Source: Anaeromyxobacter sp. PSR-1 (GTDB lineage: Bacteria; Myxococcota; Myxococcia; Myxococcales; Anaeromyxobacteraceae). Taken from it: a stretch of 64,000 bases of DNA. The stretch lies in NCBI RefSeq assembly GCF_000964525.1, contig NZ_BAZG01000007.1:1-64000 (forward strand), read 5' to 3'. Positions 60,989-64,000 of the stretch are shown here, piece by piece. The first letter of the stretch is position 1; every line of letters begins with the position of its first letter. The translations under genes and the position numbers were made by a program. A model generated the notes under the pieces. That model searched no databases, was not told the origin of the DNA, and saw only the letters and a list, made by a program, of their open reading frames with translations.

Positions 60989-61019
60989 TCCCCTGCTCTA
61001 CCGACTGAGCTACCCAGGC
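60947..61019 (-). tRNA. tRNA-Phe (GAA)
   Basis: Minus-strand cloverleaf of 73 nt. The acceptor stem is GCCTGGG with CCCAGGC and discriminator A. The D loop has AGCTCAGTCGGTAGAGC, the anticodon arm GGGGACTGAAAATCCCC has anticodon GAA, and the T arm GTTCGATTC is intact. The terminal CCA is not encoded directly after the discriminator. It hosts the genomic island in its 3' half. Confidence 0.95.
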
Positions 61020-61034
61020 GTTTTAACTGCGCTT

Positions 61035-61057
61035 GCGGCCGGCGAGACGCCGGCCGC
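61035..61057. terminator. Hairpin between the lipoprotein gene and tRNA-Phe
   Basis: A perfect 10-bp stem (61035-61044 with 61048-61057) with a 3-base loop. On the minus strand it follows the lipoprotein gene (stop 61159) and precedes the tRNA. It lacks a T run on that strand, so it is a moderate candidate. Confidence 0.4.
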
Positions 61058-61158
61058 GGGCAGCCCTTTTACGATCGAACGGGGCCGGACGCAAACCGAA
61101 ATCGCACGGGCGGCGGGCGGGCCGGGGGGACGCGCCGGGGAGGCCGGCGGGAGGGGCG

Positions 61159-61530
61159 CTACGGGGTCGGCGCGGCGCGGGCGGGCGCGGGGGCGGCGCG
61201 CGGGGCGGCGGCCACGCGGGCGCGGTCGATGGAGGCGCGGCGGCCGGCGCGGCGGGCGGGCTCGTCGGGCAGGACGTGGCGCGCCATCTCGATGGCGTGC
61301 TCCTCCTGCGAGGCGCAGGCGACGGCGGTCACGCTCTCGTGGCGCGCCCGCATCTCCTTCCAGAAGCGCACGCGCGCCTGGTTCACGAGGAGGCGATCCT
61401 CGAGGTGGTCGAGCGTGGCCTCCAGGGCGCGACGCTCGGCGCCGAGCCGCGCCCGGCGCGCGTCCAGGTCGGACGCGCCGCACGCGGCGCAGAGCAGGGC
61501 CACGGCGATCGACGGCAGCAGCGCTCGCAA
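61159..61530 (-). CDS. Predicted lipoprotein, 123 aa
   Basis: A TTG start at 61530 follows a GGAGGAGGGG site; a GTG start further upstream lacks one. The signal peptide MRALLPSIAVALLCAAC has the lipobox CAAC. The rest is a charged helix (DLDARRARLGAERRALEATLDHLEDRLLVNQARVRFWKEMRARH) and an Ala/Arg/Pro-rich tail. No named family. A role at the outer membrane is inferred from the lipobox only. Confidence 0.65.
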   Translation of the reverse strand: MRALLPSIAVALLCAACGASDLDARRARLGAERRALEATLDHLEDRLLVNQARVRFWKEMRARHESVTAVACASQEEHAIEMARHVLPDEPARRAGRRASIDRARVAAAPRAAPAPARAAPTP

Positions 61531-61766
61531 GCTCCCCTCCTCCCACACCAGCAGACGCTCGGGGAGGACGTTGGTCACTTACCATGTGCGAGGGAACCTC
61601 CCGCCGGTGACAGGGCACCCGCACGGTGGCCGTCGCGGAGATCGGCTTCACCACAGGAGAATGTCCTTCGCGCCGCACGGCCGGGGCGCGACGCCCGCCC
61701 CGCGCCACGTCGTGGGGTTTCACGACGAGCGCCAGCGGACGCCGTGTACGGGTGTCGCGAGGCCGG
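61531..61766. other. Gene-free region
   Basis: 236 bases between the small lipoprotein start and the MXAN_5187-type stop. I see no clear RNA, terminator or operator. Short open frames here have no support. Confidence 0.5.
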
Positions 61767-62501
61767 TCAGACGCGGGGGATCGCCTTCAGGATCGCCTTG
61801 CCGTCCTTCACCTCGACGCGGAAGTCCACCGACCGGGCCTTGAACCGCGCCATGACCTCGGGGACCTGCTTCGCCACGCTGCGGGCGACCACGTCGTAGC
61901 TGAGGCGCGAGACGTCCTCGTTGCACTGCCGCTTCGCCGCGATGTAGGCGTCGTAGAGCGCCCGCATGCGCCCCTCGTCGGCGGCCCCGGGCTGCGCGGG
62001 GGGCGGCGCAGGGGTACGAGCCGGCGGCGGGGGTGCGTTCACGGCGGGTGACGTCCCGGCCGCGGGCGCCGGGGTCGCGGCGGGCCCGGACCCGGGCGCG
62101 GGCGCGGCCTCGGGGTCGCGCGCGTGGCGGCGCGCCTTCAGCAGGTCGCGCCGGTACGTGCCCTCCTCGCGCTCGCGCACGCTCCGCTGCCACAGCCGCT
62201 CGTACGAGAGGTAGCGCGCGTGGAGCGACTGGATCCGGAAGCGGAGCCCGGTGTTGCGGGTGAAGGCGCCCTTCAGCCGGAGCACCTTCTTGCGCACCTC
62301 GTCGCGCCAGCGCGCGGGCTCGCGCCGCTCGGTGCCGAGGAAGTACTGCTCGTAGCGCGCCTTCAGCGCCTCGAGCTCCTCCTCGAGCTTCGCGGTCTCG
62401 TCGGTGAGCTCGTCGGTGGCGTGGCGCGCGGCGCGCGCCGCCTCCTCCGCCGACGGCGGGGGACCGGCAGGACGGCCGGGCTTCTGCGGAGGGAGCGCCA
62501 C
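61767..62501 (-). CDS. MXAN_5187-type protein
   Basis: 244 residues. The N-terminal 110 residues are a charged coiled-coil region (DELTDETAKLEEELEALKARYEQYFLG, EPARWRDEVRKKVLRLK). A Pro/Ala linker follows, and then the C-terminal domain (DEGRMRALYDAYIAAKRQCNEDVSRLSYDVVARSVAKQVPEVMARF), which matches the MXAN_5187 family of myxobacteria. The function is unknown; homologues may link to motility or the envelope. The ATG at 62501 is used. Confidence 0.85.
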   Translation of the reverse strand: MALPPQKPGRPAGPPPSAEEAARAARHATDELTDETAKLEEELEALKARYEQYFLGTERREPARWRDEVRKKVLRLKGAFTRNTGLRFRIQSLHARYLSYERLWQRSVREREEGTYRRDLLKARRHARDPEAAPAPGSGPAATPAPAAGTSPAVNAPPPPARTPAPPPAQPGAADEGRMRALYDAYIAAKRQCNEDVSRLSYDVVARSVAKQVPEVMARFKARSVDFRVEVKDGKAILKAIPRV

Positions 62502-62533
62502 GCGCCGAGTCTATCGGCGCCGGCGCCCGGACA

Positions 62534-63439
62534 TCAACGCCCGCCGGCGGGCGCCGGGGCCTCGCCTGCGCCGGCCGGCGCGGGACGGCGCGCGCGCGCC
62601 CACACCGCCGCACCTGCCGCGAAGATCGCGATCGAGGTCCACTGCCCCACCCCGAGGCCGAGGATGACGCCGCGCTCCACGTCGCCGCGGAACGCCTCCA
62701 CGCCGGTGCGCAGCACCGCGTACAGCATCAGCCAGGCGGCGAGCACCTGGCCGTGGAACCGCTTCCGGGGCCGGACGAGGAGCACGAGCAGGAGGAACAG
62801 GCCGAGCTCGCCGAACGCCTCGTAGAGCTGGGTGGGGTGGAGCGGCAGGGTGGAGAGGCGGTCGGCCGCCAGGTACTGGCCCGGATCGGGCCGGTCGGCG
62901 AACGACTGGAACGCGAGCGACTCGGGCGGGAAGCGGGCGGCCCAGGGCAGGTGCCCGTGGGCGACGTCCCCCCAGCAGCAGCCGGCGCCGAAGCAGCCGA
63001 GCCGCCCGAAGAAGTGCCCGAGCGCCACCGAGGGGATGAGCGTGTCGGCGTGCTCGAGGAAGCCCATCCTCTGCCGGCGCAGGTACCAGGCGGCGGTGAG
63101 CGCCGCCCCGATGAACCCGCCGTAGAACACCAGGCCGCCCTGCCACACCGCGAGCACGCGCGGGATGCGGCCGAAGGGCGTCGAGACCAGGAACCGCGCG
63201 GGCGAGAAGAACTCGCCGGGGTTCACGAGCATGTAGTAGACGCGGCTGCCCACCAGCGCCGAGACCAGGATCCAGAACGCCAGATCGGCGAGCCGCCGGG
63301 GATCCTGGCCGCGCCGCGCCGCCTCGCGCTGCGCCAGCCAGATGCCCACCATGAAGCCGATGGCGATGAGCAGGCCGTAGGTGTGGAGCGGCAGCGACGC
63401 GCCGCCGGGCAGCGGGATCCGGAAGAGGACGGGGAGCAT
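62534..63439 (-). CDS. lgt: Prolipoprotein diacylglyceryl transferase
   Basis: 301 residues, six to seven membrane helices. Lgt transfers diacylglycerol to the lipobox Cys of prolipoproteins in the inner membrane. Family marks are the PLHTYGLLIAIGFMVG start, the GRLGCFGAGCCWGD core (residues about 155-175), HPTQLYEAFGEL and the late RTGVEAFRGDVERG. The ATG at 63439 is followed by a typical start helix. It is just downstream of lspA, forming a lipoprotein-processing pair. Several lipoprotein genes occur in this window. Confidence 0.96.
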   Translation of the reverse strand: MLPVLFRIPLPGGASLPLHTYGLLIAIGFMVGIWLAQREAARRGQDPRRLADLAFWILVSALVGSRVYYMLVNPGEFFSPARFLVSTPFGRIPRVLAVWQGGLVFYGGFIGAALTAAWYLRRQRMGFLEHADTLIPSVALGHFFGRLGCFGAGCCWGDVAHGHLPWAARFPPESLAFQSFADRPDPGQYLAADRLSTLPLHPTQLYEAFGELGLFLLLVLLVRPRKRFHGQVLAAWLMLYAVLRTGVEAFRGDVERGVILGLGVGQWTSIAIFAAGAAVWARARRPAPAGAGEAPAPAGGR

Positions 63440-63451
63440 GCGGGGCGAGGG

Positions 63452-64000
63452 CTACACGCGCTCGGCCGCCGCGCCGCGCCGCTCCGGCGCGCGCGCCGCC
63501 TCGCGCTTCGAGCCGGGGTGCAGCACGAGCATGGCGACGCCCACCACGATGAGCGAGTCGGCCACGTTGAAGGTGGGCCAGCGGATGTCGGGCCGGTTCC
63601 ACCAGTACCACTCGATGAAGTCGATGACGTAGCGGCGGGCGAGCCGGTCCACGAAGTTGCCCACCGCGCCGGCCAGCACGAGCCCGAGCGCCACCTGCAG
63701 GTAGCGCTGGTCCTGCCGGAGCTTGCGGTAGTAGTGGAGGATGAACGCCACCGCGGCGACGGACACGAGCGTGAAGAACGCGTTCCGGAAGAACTGCGAG
63801 TGGCCGCGGAACAGGCCCCACGCCGCGCCCGGGTTCTCCACGTAGTTCATCCGCCACACCGGCCGCCACACGTAGTACGGCTCGGTGGAGAGCGGCTCGA
63901 GGTGACGGTAGGCGTAGAAGCCGCGGACCCGCGCCGCGAGCGTCTCGTCGCCGCCGCGCTCGAACACCACGGTGAGGCGCTCCACCGCCAGGTACTTCGT
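63452..64000 (-). CDS. lspA: Lipoprotein signal peptidase, 5' end outside window
   Basis: The frame stays open to base 64000, so the N-terminus is missing. The visible start reads TKYLAVERLTVVFERGG, where TKYLA is the end of the family DQxTK motif. About 183 residues are present. The two catalytic Asp are in GNFVDRLARRYVIDF and FNVADSLIVVG. It cleaves prolipoproteins after diacylglycerol transfer. Residues between (NPGAAWGLF) form the usual NxGAAxG segment. It sits 12 bp upstream of lgt. Confidence 0.95.
   Translation of the reverse strand, partial: TKYLAVERLTVVFERGGDETLAARVRGFYAYRHLEPLSTEPYYVWRPVWRMNYVENPGAAWGLFRGHSQFFRNAFFTLVSVAAVAFILHYYRKLRQDQRYLQVALGLVLAGAVGNFVDRLARRYVIDFIEWYWWNRPDIRWPTFNVADSLIVVGVAMLVLHPGSKREAARAPERRGAAAERV

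Overview
The window is very G+C-rich bacterial chromosome. Its gene content fits a myxobacterium, most likely Anaeromyxobacter: an MXAN_5187-type protein, a DUF6982 protein, a multihaem c-type cytochrome lipoprotein, chemoreceptors, and ETF and indolepyruvate oxidoreductase genes. The genus is an inference from gene families; no 16S gene is present.

Layout. Bases 1-12100 are mostly minus-strand housekeeping genes: a rhomboid-like protein, thiolase, TatB/TatC, a chemoreceptor, PBP1A, an RluA-type pseudouridine synthase and a beta-CASP nuclease. An EVE-domain gene lies on the plus strand. Bases 12300-20300 hold a uracil permease, MltA, DMT and TerC membrane proteins, a metallo-hydrolase, etfBA and a DUF3015 protein. 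Bases 20300-27600 hold a DUF4105 protein, a DedA protein, a flavin-oxidase/GNAT fusion facing a MocR-type regulator across a plausible operator, and ptb-buk. Bases 27687-32939 are a five-gene operon for aryl-pyruvate and aryl-acetate metabolism: iorA, iorB, a phenylacetate-CoA ligase, an ACT-domain protein and a second ligase. Bases 33000-36124 carry a porin, a 53-residue symporter accessory protein and a sodium:solute symporter. Bases 36401-40601 carry a surface lipase lipoprotein followed by a FadL-type fatty-acid channel. Bases 40692-54683 are mixed: an SDR, a Cache chemoreceptor, a ten-motif cytochrome lipoprotein, a LysR/epimerase pair, ProRS, a GDSL lipoprotein, a regulator/VOC pair, a decayed histidine kinase and a receiver that has lost its phospho-Asp.

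Bases 54716-60988 are a genomic island in the 3' end of tRNA-Phe. About 104 bp of tRNA 3' half plus terminator is duplicated at both ends, and an integrase C-terminal remnant abuts the right end. The cargo is visibly less G+C-rich. It is a tight six-gene plus-strand operon: a nucleotidyltransferase-like DUF6932 protein, an XRE-ImmA/IrrE protein, a DUF4186-like zinc-ribbon protein, a radical SAM enzyme, an ASCH protein and a P-loop kinase. A perfect inverted repeat sits exactly at the operon start. This is the best candidate for an undescribed system, perhaps toxin-antitoxin-regulated nucleotide or RNA chemistry used in defence. That function is inference.

Bases 61020-64000 return to the core chromosome: a small lipoprotein, an MXAN_5187-type protein, lgt and the start-truncated lspA.
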